A stretch of DNA of 64,000 nucleotides from Chryseobacterium jejuense. GTDB taxonomy: Bacteria > Bacteroidota > Bacteroidia > Flavobacteriales > Weeksellaceae. The DNA lies in NCBI RefSeq assembly GCF_017877355.1, contig NZ_JAGIPR010000004.1:248001-312000 (forward strand), written 5' to 3'. Below, piece after piece: positions 9,105-19,200 of this stretch; position 1 is the first letter of the stretch; the number at the start of each line of letters is the position of its first letter. The notes beneath the pieces are model-generated. The model saw only the letters and a list, made by a program, of their open reading frames with translations, made no database searches and was not told the origin of the DNA. The translations under genes were made by a program, and so were the position numbers.

Positions 9105-9244
9105 AATATAATTTCTGTTTTAAATTCAGCTAATGAATTTATGAGCGCTTTTATTTTAAAAGCACGATAAGGTCAGCAAATTCTATTCCTTAAGGGTCAA
9201 TAAAAGAATGATTTTCTCTATCGGAAGAATATAGCTTTATCTTA

Positions 9245-10168
9245 TTAAATCATTAGCCATTCATTCACCAGACAAGCTGCCAGTCTTGCCGTTCTGTCCT
9301 GAATATCGAACGACGGATTAACTTCTGCTACATCCAGTGCAACCAGTTTTTTATTTTTTAAGATATGCCTGTAAAAATGCATAAAGGTTGCGTCTGCAAA
9401 GATACCATTATAAGCTGAAGCTGAAACCCCCGGAGCGATAGATGCATTAAAAACATCCATACAAATGGTGAGATAGGCAAAATCTACATTCTCCAACAGG
9501 TCATCAATACGCTGATAAACGGATGGAAGGTTTTCAAAGAATAATTCGTCTGAAAGAATATACTTCATTCCATACTGATGCGCTGTATCAAAGAGTTTTA
9601 AAGTATTAGAGTTTCTCTGAATCCCGATGTGAAGGGAATTGATAGGCCCTTCCTGAGCAATTTGCCAGAATCCTGTCCCTGAACTTGGTCCTACTCCTTT
9701 TTCCGGCTGCCTGTTATCAAAGTGGGCATCGATATTGATAATTCCTATTTTTTGCTCCGGAAAGGCTGTCTTAATGCCTAAATAATGAGCATAGGTTACT
9801 TCATGTCCGCCTCCTAAAACAAGGGATTTCCCGCCTTTCAATAGGACTTTTGAGACATTCTTGGCAAGGTTATTCTGAGTATTCTCCAGATTACCATCTT
9901 CACAGGTAACGTTTCCAAAATCCAGCATTGAGAAATTGGGAAGAGTCACAGGAAAATTAGACATATTTTTCCGGATCAGGTTGGGAGCATCCTTAGCACC
10001 CTGACGACCTTTATTCCTCCTGACTCCTTCGTCCACAGCAAAACCATGCAAAACGAAATCATTCGTTAAAATATTGTCATAATTCTGTTCTTCTTTTACT
10101 CTCTGAAATAGCCTGTGGAAAAGAAGTTCTTCTCCATCTAATCTACCCTGCCAAATATTTTGAAACAT
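9245..10168 (-). CDS. hutG: Formimidoylglutamase (arginase family)
   Basis: 307 aa. It hydrolyses N-formimidoyl-L-glutamate to glutamate and formamide, the last step of one histidine degradation route. The binuclear manganese ligands of the arginase fold are visible: His in VLGGGHEVTYAHY, the Asp/His set in INIDAHFDNR, and Asp in CMDVFNASIAPG. The sequence ESI-type motif of agmatinases is absent. hutI lies 1.3 kb upstream on the same strand, which supports the histidine role over agmatinase or arginase. An internal terminator (10302-10340) separates it from the DUF695 gene. Confidence 0.88.
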   Translation of the reverse strand: MFQNIWQGRLDGEELLFHRLFQRVKEEQNYDNILTNDFVLHGFAVDEGVRRNKGRQGAKDAPNLIRKNMSNFPVTLPNFSMLDFGNVTCEDGNLENTQNNLAKNVSKVLLKGGKSLVLGGGHEVTYAHYLGIKTAFPEQKIGIINIDAHFDNRQPEKGVGPSSGTGFWQIAQEGPINSLHIGIQRNSNTLKLFDTAHQYGMKYILSDELFFENLPSVYQRIDDLLENVDFAYLTICMDVFNASIAPGVSASAYNGIFADATFMHFYRHILKNKKLVALDVAEVNPSFDIQDRTARLAACLVNEWLMI

Positions 10169-10301
10169 AATCCTTTAAAATTCAATTTTAGTCACATCAT
10201 TCTATCCAGTAAAACTAATTAATATTGTTTAGATAAAAAAACTCCTTTTACACATTATACAAAGAATTCATTGATTCTTTCTAAGCTTCTGGATATTATC
10301 C

Positions 10302-10340
10302 ATAAAAAATGTGGAAGAAAGAATCTCCCACATTTTTTAT
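10302..10340 (-). terminator. Terminator after the DUF695 gene
   Basis: A 13-base perfect stem, ATAAAAAATGTGG with its complement, with a 13-base loop and A/T runs on both sides. It lies just downstream of the DUF695 gene, so hutG is probably transcribed mainly from its own promoter. Confidence 0.8.
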
Positions 10341-10366
10341 TTTGAATGTATTGTATTGAATAAATA

Positions 10367-11428
10367 TTAAACAGCGTTATTATAATATTTAAAATACTGC
10401 CAGTATTTATCTTTAAAGACACTGAATGAGATTTTATATTCAGGATTGCTGTCTTTTATGGTTTTAAAAACTTTAGAGATCACTCTGAAATCCTTTCCTG
10501 CAAAATAGCTTTCCTTGATGTTATCTGCAGTTTCCCTGCCTATATACAAATATCCTTTCTCTTTTAATTCTTCAACTGCTTTATCTTCGATATCACCTAG
10601 TTTTTCAAAATCTTCTTTTTCAGGAAGCCCGTCATTATTCTCTCCGTTATAATGAAATTTCAGCACCGAGATCCATGGATAAGAAGCTTTTGCATCATAA
10701 TTCAGTAAAGGAAGATTCATACAGGCAATAAGAGGCTTTTCATCATCCAAAGAAGCTCTGAGAATAGAAAATTCATCTTCAACCTCAGCTCGTATTACAC
10801 TTTGATATTTTTCTGTAAATTCCCTTTCTCTCCATGAAAGGAAGTCTTTCAGCTTTTCAATGGGAACAAGTTCTTTTTTGGCCTGGTCTCTTCCAACTAC
10901 AATAAACGTATCAATCTGAGTGGCAAAATTTAATTCTCCTAAAAAGTTATCTAAAAAGATACAAATACCTGTTGTGATAGCATCTTTATTTTCGGTATTT
11001 CCTTCGTAAACAAAAACCAAATCAATCTCATCAGGATACTCTTCCTGTTCGTTGGAGTAGAAAAAAATATTATCCTTTGTAAACGTGTAATCACCCATTG
11101 TGACGTTTACATTCTTTATATCCATTGCGGGTTTTAACGCAGTAAACTTCCAATGATCGAGTTTAGGAGCTGTTGCAATAAGTTCTTCAATAAAAACAAC
11201 ATTCCTGATCTCTCCATCTGCAGTAAGAATCAATTCTGCAGTGGAATCTTCGCTCATCCCGGTCAGAAAATAATATCCTTCATTAATCTGGCTGAGCTTG
11301 GGAGCTATACTATCAAAAAAATCTTTTTCAATAGCTTCCTGACCACCTTTTTCAACAATCTTATAGAAATCTTTTTCCTTTGTTAAAAACCACTCCCAAA
11401 AACTTTTATAATTCTGCTTTTCTTCCAT
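10367..11428 (-). CDS. DUF695-type protein of unknown function
   Basis: 353 aa, without signal peptide or membrane segment, rich in acidic and aromatic residues. The layout resembles DUF695-containing proteins of Bacteroidota: an N-terminal half with GYYFLTGMSEDSTAELI and a middle DUF695-like section around FLSWREREFTEKY. The C-terminal part ends YWQYFKYYNNAV. No catalytic motif is evident. It lies 20 bases downstream of hutI and is probably cotranscribed with it, but its link to histidine breakdown is unproven. Confidence 0.7.
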   Translation of the reverse strand: MEEKQNYKSFWEWFLTKEKDFYKIVEKGGQEAIEKDFFDSIAPKLSQINEGYYFLTGMSEDSTAELILTADGEIRNVVFIEELIATAPKLDHWKFTALKPAMDIKNVNVTMGDYTFTKDNIFFYSNEQEEYPDEIDLVFVYEGNTENKDAITTGICIFLDNFLGELNFATQIDTFIVVGRDQAKKELVPIEKLKDFLSWREREFTEKYQSVIRAEVEDEFSILRASLDDEKPLIACMNLPLLNYDAKASYPWISVLKFHYNGENNDGLPEKEDFEKLGDIEDKAVEELKEKGYLYIGRETADNIKESYFAGKDFRVISKVFKTIKDSNPEYKISFSVFKDKYWQYFKYYNNAV

Positions 11429-11448
11429 TGTGATTAATTTTTTATATT

Positions 11449-12675
11449 TTAATCAACCTTCTTTCCATCAATATAAACGTTTTCAGCCTTAAGGCTTCCC
11501 TGATTGTAAAGAACGTTCTGAAAATTATTGGTTTTATAAGTCACAAAATCTGCTTTTTTACCTGTCCCCAGCTTTCCTCTGTCTTCAAGATTAAGAGCAT
11601 AAGCAGCACGGTAAGTCATTCCTGCTAGTACCTCAGCTGTTGTCAACTTCTGGAATGTAGCTAAAATTGAAGCTTGTGTAATTAAATTTCCCATAGGTGC
11701 CGATCCCGGATTCCAGTCACTTGCAATGGCTACAATAGCTCCTGCATCTAATAGTTTTCTTGCTGGTGTAAATTTTTCACCTAATCCTAAGCTTGCTCCA
11801 GGAAGTGCTGTAGCAACAGTATCAGACTGGGCAAGAAAATCTATATCTTCATCAATGGTTGCTTCCAAGTGGTCTGCTGATTTGGCTCCTACTTCTACTG
11901 CAATTCTTGAACTTCCCGGTGTAAACTGGTCTGCATGAACAGTTATCTCAAAACCTAAATCTTTAGTTTTAAGCAAAAACTCTTTGCTTTCTTCAGGCTG
12001 GAAGGCTGATTTCTCAATAAAGATATCTACACGCTTGGCAAGGTTCTCTTCTTTTACTTTGGGAAGAATTTCGGTAAGTATATAGTTTAGGTATTCCGGA
12101 TTACTGCCTTCAAAATCTCTTGGTTTTAAGTGAGCAGAAAGACATGTAGGAACTAAAGTAGCCTTTGTTGATTCCTGAGCCTTTTTGATGATACGAAGCA
12201 TCTTCAATTCGTTTTCCACATCTAATCCATACCCACTTTTTACTTCAATGGTTGTAATTCCCAGATCAACAAGAAACTTAACTCTTTCCAGCAATGTTTT
12301 CAATAATTCTTCTTCTGAAGCATTTCTTGTATGTTGTACAGAACTCCAGATTCCACCACCACTTTCAGCAATCTCCAGATAAGTTTTTCCTGCATTACGC
12401 ATCGCAAAATCATTAGCACGGTTTCCTCCGAAGCAAATATGGGTATGTGAATCTACAAAAGCAGGAAGAACCACCTGTTCCCCTTCAATGGTTTCTATTT
12501 CTATTGTTGAATTTTCATTTTTTAAAGTTTCAAAATCACCAATTCTATGAATGGTATCATTTTCAACAATTATTCCTCCATCTACAATAATTTCTAATTG
12601 TTCGTCAGTAAGTTTTCCTCTTAATGGAAGATTGGCAAGTGTTACAACCTGCTTAAATGGGCCTATTAATTTCAT
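11449..12675 (-). CDS. hutI: Imidazolonepropionase
   Basis: 408 aa, full length. It opens the ring of 4-imidazolone-5-propanoate to give N-formimidoyl-glutamate in histidine catabolism. It has the amidohydrolase fold with the first metal-binding motif DSHTHICFGGNRANDF. The later ligand and substrate motifs HADQFTPGSSRIAVEVGAKS and IASDWNPGSAPMGN are present. Its product is the substrate of the nearby hutG enzyme. No hutH or hutU is in the window, so the pathway is split or the others lie elsewhere. Confidence 0.95.
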   Translation of the reverse strand: MKLIGPFKQVVTLANLPLRGKLTDEQLEIIVDGGIIVENDTIHRIGDFETLKNENSTIEIETIEGEQVVLPAFVDSHTHICFGGNRANDFAMRNAGKTYLEIAESGGGIWSSVQHTRNASEEELLKTLLERVKFLVDLGITTIEVKSGYGLDVENELKMLRIIKKAQESTKATLVPTCLSAHLKPRDFEGSNPEYLNYILTEILPKVKEENLAKRVDIFIEKSAFQPEESKEFLLKTKDLGFEITVHADQFTPGSSRIAVEVGAKSADHLEATIDEDIDFLAQSDTVATALPGASLGLGEKFTPARKLLDAGAIVAIASDWNPGSAPMGNLITQASILATFQKLTTAEVLAGMTYRAAYALNLEDRGKLGTGKKADFVTYKTNNFQNVLYNQGSLKAENVYIDGKKVD

Positions 12676-12774
12676 TTATTTAGGTTAAAGGTTAGAAAGT
12701 GAATAATCTCTATCTGCAATTTGAATACAACAAACGGCATGTTCAAAATGAAATCAATCAACTTTTAATTTTCC

Positions 12775-12896
12775 TCTCAAAAATACTTAAAATATCTCAA
12801 TTTAGCTCTTAGTCTCAGTCTAAACCTCAGGCTTTATCTTAATCTCAGTTTCAAATTCACCTTTTCTCAATCTTCATTTCAATCTTAGCCTAAATT
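12775..12896. repeat. Degenerate TCTCA-rich pyrimidine tract
   Basis: About 120 bases in which short variants of TCTCAGTCT, TCTCAATCT and CCTCAGGCT recur seven or eight times, strongly pyrimidine-biased on the plus strand. It is not coding. It sits in the divergent gap between hutI and ruvB, just upstream of the ruvB promoter. Confidence 0.6.
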
Positions 12897-12899
12897 TGC

Positions 12900-12907
12900 T
12901 ATCTTTG
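12900..12907 (+). promoter_or_regulatory. Promoter -7 element of ruvB
   Basis: TATCTTTG fits TAnnTTTG and lies 19 bases before the ruvB ATG, implying a very short leader. No clear -33 element is seen in the pyrimidine-rich upstream tract. Confidence 0.65.
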
Positions 12908-12926
12908 AGGTAAATGAAATGAATTA

Positions 12927-13949
12927 ATGCCAGATTTTTTACATCCAGATAAGGAAAACTACTCTCGGGAGGAGTTGATGCAGGAAGAACAAATTCGTCC
13001 CCAAAGCTTTAAAGATTTTGCGGGACAAAGAAAGACGCTGGAAAATCTTGAGGTTTTTGTTACTGCTGCCAAAAGACGTGGTGGTGCGCTAGACCATGTT
13101 CTTTTACATGGTCCTCCAGGTTTGGGAAAAACAACTTTAGCCAATATTATTGCCAATGAACTTGGGGTAAACTGTAAGATTACTTCCGGTCCTGTATTGG
13201 ATAAACCTGGAAGTTTAGCCGGTTTATTGACCAATCTTGAGGAAAATGATGTTCTTTTCATTGATGAGATTCACCGTCTTTCTCCGGTTGTGGAAGAATA
13301 TCTGTATTCAGCAATGGAGGATTACAAGATTGATATCATGCTGGAAACAGGTCCTAACGCAAGAAGTGTACAAATCGGACTGAATCCTTTTACGCTAGTG
13401 GGGGCAACCACCAGAAGCGGAATGCTGACCAAACCAATGCTTGCAAGATTCGGTATTCAAAGCAGACTGGAATACTACTCTATTGAACTGTTGTCTGTAA
13501 TTATTCAGAGAAGTGCAAGAGTTTTAGGTGTAGTGATTTATGAAGATGCTGCCATTGAAATTGCCAGAAGAAGCCGTGGAACCCCAAGAATTGCCAACGC
13601 ATTACTGAGAAGGGTGCGTGACTTTGCTGAAATTAAAGGGAATGGTGAAATTGAGATCAATATTACGAAATATGCTTTAAATTCTCTCAACGTGGATGAG
13701 TTTGGATTGGATGAAATGGATAATAAGATCATGCGTGTCATGATTGAAAACTTTAAAGGAAAACCCGTGGGAATTTCAGCTTTGGCAACATCCATCGGAG
13801 AAAATCCTGAAACGTTGGAGGAAGTATATGAACCGTTTTTGATTCAGGAAGGGTTTATCATCAGGACCCCGAGAGGTAGAGAGGTTACTGATAAAGCTTA
13901 TCAGCATTTAAGTATTTCAAGGCCAAGGAATCCGGGAGAGCTTTTTTAG
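12927..13949 (+). CDS. ruvB: Holliday junction helicase motor RuvB
   Basis: 340 aa, family length. This is the AAA+ motor that, with RuvA, drives branch migration of Holliday junctions. Walker A is [11 protein letters not shown], Walker [12 protein letters not shown], sensor 1 [11 protein letters not shown], and the arginine-finger region is [12 protein letters not shown]. The winged-helix C-terminus, with the RTPRGREVT block, is intact. It is first in a plus-strand run of four genes (ruvB, PaiB-like, MBL-fold, coaE), although the 65-base gap after it may separate it from the rest. Confidence 0.97.
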   Translation: MPDFLHPDKENYSREELMQEEQIRPQSFKDFAGQRKTLENLEVFVTAAKRRGGALDHVLLHGPPGLGKTTLANIIANELGVNCKITSGPVLDKPGSLAGLLTNLEENDVLFIDEIHRLSPVVEEYLYSAMEDYKIDIMLETGPNARSVQIGLNPFTLVGATTRSGMLTKPMLARFGIQSRLEYYSIELLSVIIQRSARVLGVVIYEDAAIEIARRSRGTPRIANALLRRVRDFAEIKGNGEIEINITKYALNSLNVDEFGLDEMDNKIMRVMIENFKGKPVGISALATSIGENPETLEEVYEPFLIQEGFIIRTPRGREVTDKAYQHLSISRPRNPGELF

Positions 13950-14014
13950 TATAAAGTTCTGGCTTTCTGGTTTAAAGTTTTGAGTTTAAAGTTATAAAGA
14001 ATAGTTGCTAATTT

Positions 14015-14626
14015 ATGTTTGTTCCTAAATTGTACAGAAGTGAAGATATGGATGTGATGAGAGAAATCATCAAGGAAAATTCCTTTGCATTGCTCATTTC
14101 TTCTGTTGATAAAATCCGTGCTACCCATTCCATGATGATGTTGAATGAAAGTGATCCGGAAAATTCTTATATTGAAACTCATATTTCCAGAGCTAATCCA
14201 CAGGCCAAAAGCCTAAAAAACGGAGATGAAGTGTTGTGTGACTTTTTAGGTGCCCATACTTATATATCCAGCAGCTGGTACGACCACATCAATGTTTCTA
14301 CATGGAACTATGAAGCGGTACAGATTTATGGAAAAGTGGAGTTGATGAATCATGATGAGCTGTATACTCATTTAGAAAAGTTAACCTCAAAATATGAAAA
14401 ATTCCAACAGTGCCCTATGATGGTAAAAGATATGGGACAGGAATTTGTGGAAAAGGAAATGAAGGGAGCTTTTGGGATTAAAGTGATTCCAACGGAAATA
14501 TTCATCAAACAAAAGCTATCTCAGAACCGGAAGGAGAGTGATTTTAACAATATCATTTCGCATCTGGAACAATCGGATGCTCAAGCTCAGAAAATTGCTG
14601 AGAAAATGAAATTAATAAAGAAATAA
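14015..14626 (+). CDS. PaiB-like FMN-binding protein
   Basis: 203 aa, the size of the PaiB family (FMN-binding split-barrel fold; described as negative transcription regulators in Bacillus). The family opening MFVPKLYRSEDMDVMREII and the conserved YISSSWYDHINVSTWNYEAV block are clear. No helix-turn-helix is visible. Its role as a regulator here is by family name only; a flavin-dependent enzymatic or detoxifying role is equally possible. The sequence before it contains short GTTTAAAGTT repeats. The next gene begins 12 bases later, so the pair is likely cotranscribed. Confidence 0.8.
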   Translation: MFVPKLYRSEDMDVMREIIKENSFALLISSVDKIRATHSMMMLNESDPENSYIETHISRANPQAKSLKNGDEVLCDFLGAHTYISSSWYDHINVSTWNYEAVQIYGKVELMNHDELYTHLEKLTSKYEKFQQCPMMVKDMGQEFVEKEMKGAFGIKVIPTEIFIKQKLSQNRKESDFNNIISHLEQSDAQAQKIAEKMKLIKK

Positions 14627-14638
14627 ATCAAAATATAT

Positions 14639-15505
14639 ATGAAGTTATATCCAATACAATGTGGAAAATTTAAACTGGACGGCGGTGCTATGTTTGGTGT
14701 CGTCCCAAAGAGTTTGTGGGAAAAAACCAATCCGGCAGACGAAAAAAACTTAATCGAACTGGGAACCCGTTCCCTGCTTATAGAGGATGGAAAAAAATTG
14801 ATCCTTGTAGACTGTGGTCTGGGCAACAAACAGGATGATAAATTCTTCGGGCATTATTCGCTTTGGGGAGATGATACTTTAGATAAAAATTTAAAAAAAT
14901 ATGGTTTTGTAAAGGAAGATATCACAGATGTATTCCTTACTCACCTTCACTTTGACCACTGTGGCGGCGCTATAGAATGGAATGATGACAGAACAGGATA
15001 CAGACCTGCTTTTAAAAACGCACAGTTCTGGACGAATGAAAACCACTGGCAGTGGGCTACAGAGCCTAATGCAAGAGAAAAAGCAAGTTTTCTAAAGGAA
15101 AACATTATGCCTATACAGGAAAGTGGACAGCTCAACTTTTTACCGCTTCCTACTACCGGAAATTATGGTTTTGCTCCGGATCTGAAAATGGATGTTATCT
15201 TTGTAGACGGACATACGGAAAAGCAAATGCTTCCGGTCATTCAGTATCAGGAAAAAACGATTGTTTTTGCAGCTGACCTTATTCCTACTGCAGGCCATAT
15301 CAATCAGGTATATGTGATGGGATATGATACAAGACCTCTTTTAACACTGGAAGAAAAAGGAAAATTCCTTAAACAGTGTGTGGATAATGAGTATTTATTA
15401 TTCTTTGAACATGATGCTCACAATGAGCTAGCTAGTCTAAAAATGACTGAAAAAGGAGTAAGACTTGACGAAACGTTCAGTTTTAATGATGTTTTTGGTT
15501 ATTAA
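14639..15505 (+). CDS. Metallo-beta-lactamase-fold hydrolase
   Basis: 288 aa, single-domain MBL fold. The zinc-binding HxHxDH motif is THLHFDHCGG (about residues 101-110), with later ligands expected in VDGHTEKQM, VFAADLIPT and FFEHDA. The layout resembles the lactonase-like branch of the family (quorum-quenching lactonases and relatives), but the substrate cannot be assigned. It has no signal peptide, so it is probably cytosolic. It sits 12 bases after the PaiB-like gene and 9 bases before coaE. Confidence 0.82.
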   Translation: MKLYPIQCGKFKLDGGAMFGVVPKSLWEKTNPADEKNLIELGTRSLLIEDGKKLILVDCGLGNKQDDKFFGHYSLWGDDTLDKNLKKYGFVKEDITDVFLTHLHFDHCGGAIEWNDDRTGYRPAFKNAQFWTNENHWQWATEPNAREKASFLKENIMPIQESGQLNFLPLPTTGNYGFAPDLKMDVIFVDGHTEKQMLPVIQYQEKTIVFAADLIPTAGHINQVYVMGYDTRPLLTLEEKGKFLKQCVDNEYLLFFEHDAHNELASLKMTEKGVRLDETFSFNDVFGY

Positions 15506-15514
15506 TTTTTAATT

Positions 15515-16141
15515 ATGGAGGAATTACATTCAGAGGGCCAACAGGCCGAGCCACCCGCACCCAAGATTATTGGGCTAACCGGAGGAATTGGTTCAGGAAA
15601 AACTACAGTTGCTAAATTTATTGAAGAATTCGGTTTTCCGGTTTATTATTCTGATGACCGGGCGAAAGATATTGTCAATGATAATGAAGAGCTGAAAATT
15701 AAGATCAAAGAACTTCTGGGCGAAGAATCTTATGATGAAAACGGCCTATACGACAGAAAGATTGTAGCAGGTAAGGTTTTCAGTAATGAAGATCTTCTTC
15801 AGCAATTAAATGAGATTATTCACCCTGCTGTACGTATTGATTTTGAACAATGGGTAAAGCAGCAGACCAAATATCTCGTGTTTAAAGAAACTGCGTTATT
15901 ATTTGAGTTAAGACTTAACAGACAATGCTATAAATCTCTTTTGGTAACAGCAGAGGATAACATCCGAATCAAAAGGGTGATGGATAGGGATAACAAAACC
16001 TACCGTGAGGTAGAAGCTGTTATGGAAAAACAAATGCCTGAAAGGGATAAAATTAAAATGGCAGACTGTATCATTTATAATAATACCAATCTGGAAGAGC
16101 TGAAAGAACAGACTGAAAAGATCATTTTTGCTATTGAATAA
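15515..16141 (+). CDS. coaE: Dephospho-CoA kinase
   Basis: 208 aa. It phosphorylates dephospho-CoA to coenzyme A, the last step of CoA synthesis, in the cytosol. The P-loop is GLTGGIGSGKTTVA (about residues 20-33), followed by VYYSDDRAKDIV and the lid region RVMDRDNKTYREVE. There is a short N-terminal extension rich in Glu, Gln and Pro (HSEGQQAEPPAPK) not typical of the family; a later start is not available before the P-loop in a good position. It is last in its transcription unit, before a bidirectional terminator. Confidence 0.94.
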   Translation: MEELHSEGQQAEPPAPKIIGLTGGIGSGKTTVAKFIEEFGFPVYYSDDRAKDIVNDNEELKIKIKELLGEESYDENGLYDRKIVAGKVFSNEDLLQQLNEIIHPAVRIDFEQWVKQQTKYLVFKETALLFELRLNRQCYKSLLVTAEDNIRIKRVMDRDNKTYREVEAVMEKQMPERDKIKMADCIIYNNTNLEELKEQTEKIIFAIE

Positions 16142-16174
16142 AAACCGTTAGAATTTTCACAAACTTTTAAATAC

Positions 16175-16203
16175 AAAAAGCCCTCATTTCTGAGGGCTTT
16201 TTT
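16175..16203. terminator. Bidirectional terminator, coaE / metalloprotease
   Basis: A 12-base perfect stem AAAAAGCCCTCA with loop TTTC, followed by T runs on both strands. It lies between two converging genes. Confidence 0.92.
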
Positions 16204-16210
16204 CAATATA

Positions 16211-19200
16211 TTATTCTTTAATAAACTTCTTTTGTGCGGTATTTCCATTATCATCAATATCTATTACATACACACCATTGATAAGCCTGCTGACATTAAG
16301 CTGATTATTCAATATAATCCCTTCTACAACAATCTGCCCTGCTGTATTGTAGATTTTATATTTTGCTTTCTTGCTGATATTTTTTACGTACAACACCGAA
16401 CTTGCAGGGTTAGGATAGATGAGAATATCCGTTTGATTAAGAAGATTAGGAGTATATTTTCTGGATATTCTTACAGAATAATCCTCTACTTCCCCATTAT
16501 TAAATTTCAGACAATTTACCGGAATTCCATCTCTCTGCATCGCTACCCGCATCACTACATATTTGTAATCTGTTGTACTCACAAAAGCATCTGCCGGCAC
16601 ACTGAATCTACCTGTAACAGGACTTGTTGTATTAGGTGGGGAAGTGAATATTCTTTCATCAATATCAAATTCTCCATTTCTGTTGAAGTCAATCCATACA
16701 GCAATTCCTTCATCACGGCTGGTTCCTATCCATTTTTTTTCAATAATGATTTCATTATCCGTAGATCCCTGAATTAATTCAATAAAGGTCTTTGGAACTC
16801 CGGAATAATCTGTATACGTTGAAGCTCCTGAAGCATTTTCCATCACCGATTTACCATTCGGCCTTACAGTAACTTTAGCAATATATTCGCTTGAAGCACT
16901 TCCTGAGGTCATTTTACAATACGTTATTGTAGGAGTTGTAAAGTAGTAAGGCAATGTAAATGTTCCTGTTGTCCAGTTACAGACGTTGGCAACCTGCATT
17001 TCGTATTTTGTAAGCTCCAACAATCCTGTTAAGGTATAACTATTGGTAGCCACCGGAATACTAGTCCAGCTTAGAATACCCACTTTTCTATATCTGAGAA
17101 TATAAGTCGATCCCGGGAAAGGATCCCATTTGATGTCTGCTGATGTAGGTAATAGCTGAGTAATCGTTAATCCTGGTGGTGGAAGTTCACAGGTTCTTTC
17201 TGTTGTAAATACTACAGAGTTTGAATAAGAATTCCAGATGGTCTCATTGATACATTGATTGGCAATCTGTATTTCATAGGTAGTATATGGGTCTAACCCT
17301 GCTAATGTATAGTTATTTATAGGTGCAGCAGGAAGATTAATTTCAGGATTAGGCCAACCTGTAACCCCTACTTTTCTCCATCTCAGTTTATATTTTACAT
17401 TCACTACTGCCGTGTTCCAGGTAACCACTGCAGAATGAGTTGTAATATTACCCACTGTAACACTTGGAGGAGCAGGATCACATCTTGTAGTAAATGTACT
17501 GACAGCAGTAAATATTCCCGGTGTTTTTCCACAATTTGCTGCAACCTGTACTTCATAAGTAGTAGAAGGCAACAGGTTATTCAATGTATGTGTAACACTG
17601 GTCATGTATACATCAGTCCATGTAGGAGTTCCCTGTACTCTATATTGTAAAAGATAAGTAAGATTATTCGCTGCTGCAGTCCAATTAATGATTGCAGAAT
17701 TATGAGTTATTGTATTAACAGTAAGACCTGTTGGAGTATCCGTACTGCATGGTCTTAATCGTACTACATAATCTTCTACTTCCCCATCCACTGCATTCTG
17801 GCACATTACAGGCGCATTGCTTCGTTTCAGGGCTACTCTCATTGTAGTTGTTAATGGACCGGAATAAGCTCCTGCGGGAACTCCAAATTTAGCATCGACA
17901 ACAGCAGTTGTACTTGCCGCCGCATTAAGAATCCTTTCTGAATTATCAAATGTGCCATCTCGGTTAAAATCAATCCACGCTGTAACAGCTACATTTCCTG
18001 TAGATCCGGTCCAACTTTTAACAACAGAAATTTTATTATCTGTAGAACCTATTTCAAGCGTTATCAGAGTAGCCGGAGTTGTATAACTTATATAATTGGT
18101 TTGCGCAGAGTTATTATTCATTACCGGCAATCCAAGGTTTACCGGAGTGACCGTTACATTTGAAATATGATCATTCGCTCCGGTACCTGTCATTGGGCAA
18201 TATGATAATACAGGAGTAGTAAATTGCTGTGAAGGAGAGAATTGCCCTTGTGCAGCTCCGTTACATTTAGTAGCCACCTGAACTTCATATTGGGTCTGCT
18301 CTGTTAACCCTGAAATAGTATAGTTGTTTCCAGGGGCTGGTACAGGATCTATGGTCGTCCATGTTGGATTTCCAATTTTTCTGTGTCTTAAAACATATAC
18401 AGCACCTGTAGTTGCAGCCCATGATACATTTGCTGAATTAGGGGTAAGATTAGTGATCGTAATATTAGATGGTGCTGCATTGGTACATGTTGGCATATCA
18501 ATAATTTTCACTGCGTAATCTTCAACTTCACCATTCGTAAAAGATGTACATGGATTGGGATTATTAGCGTCTCTCAGAAGAACCCTCATACGGGTTGTAA
18601 GCGGCCCTGCATAAGCTCCTGCAGGCACCTGAAATGTTGTTGTTACAGGAGTTACTGTATTATTAGATATATTTAAAATTCTTTCAGTCGTTTCAAAAGT
18701 ACCATTCTTATTAAAATCGATCCAAACACTTACAGCTTTGTCACTCATAGCGGCAGGCCAGGATTTGGAAACCGAAATTGTATTATTGTTAGTTCCTCTA
18801 ACCACAGTAATCAGCTTTGCAGCATTTGCAGAATAATCCGTATAATTATTGGCTCCGGAGGTATTACTCATGGTATAAGAACTCGTAGCAGCTACTGTTA
18901 CATTTGAGATATAGCCATTATCTGTATTGCTCGAGGTTGCTGTACAATAAGGGGTTATGAAGACCATAGGTGCTGAGAAATTTCCGGTTACCCCTGAACA
19001 GATATTAGCGATCTGCACTTCATAGTGTGTTCCTGCTGCTAACCCTGTAAGCGTTACCGTATTTGTAATAGGGTTTGGTGTATAAGTTGTCCACGCAGTA
19101 GTTCCTGCAATTCGATACTGTACAATATAGGTAGCATTAAATGAGGCATTCCAGGTGATTGTTGCAGAATTTTGTGTTACTGTATTAGCCACTACCCCTC

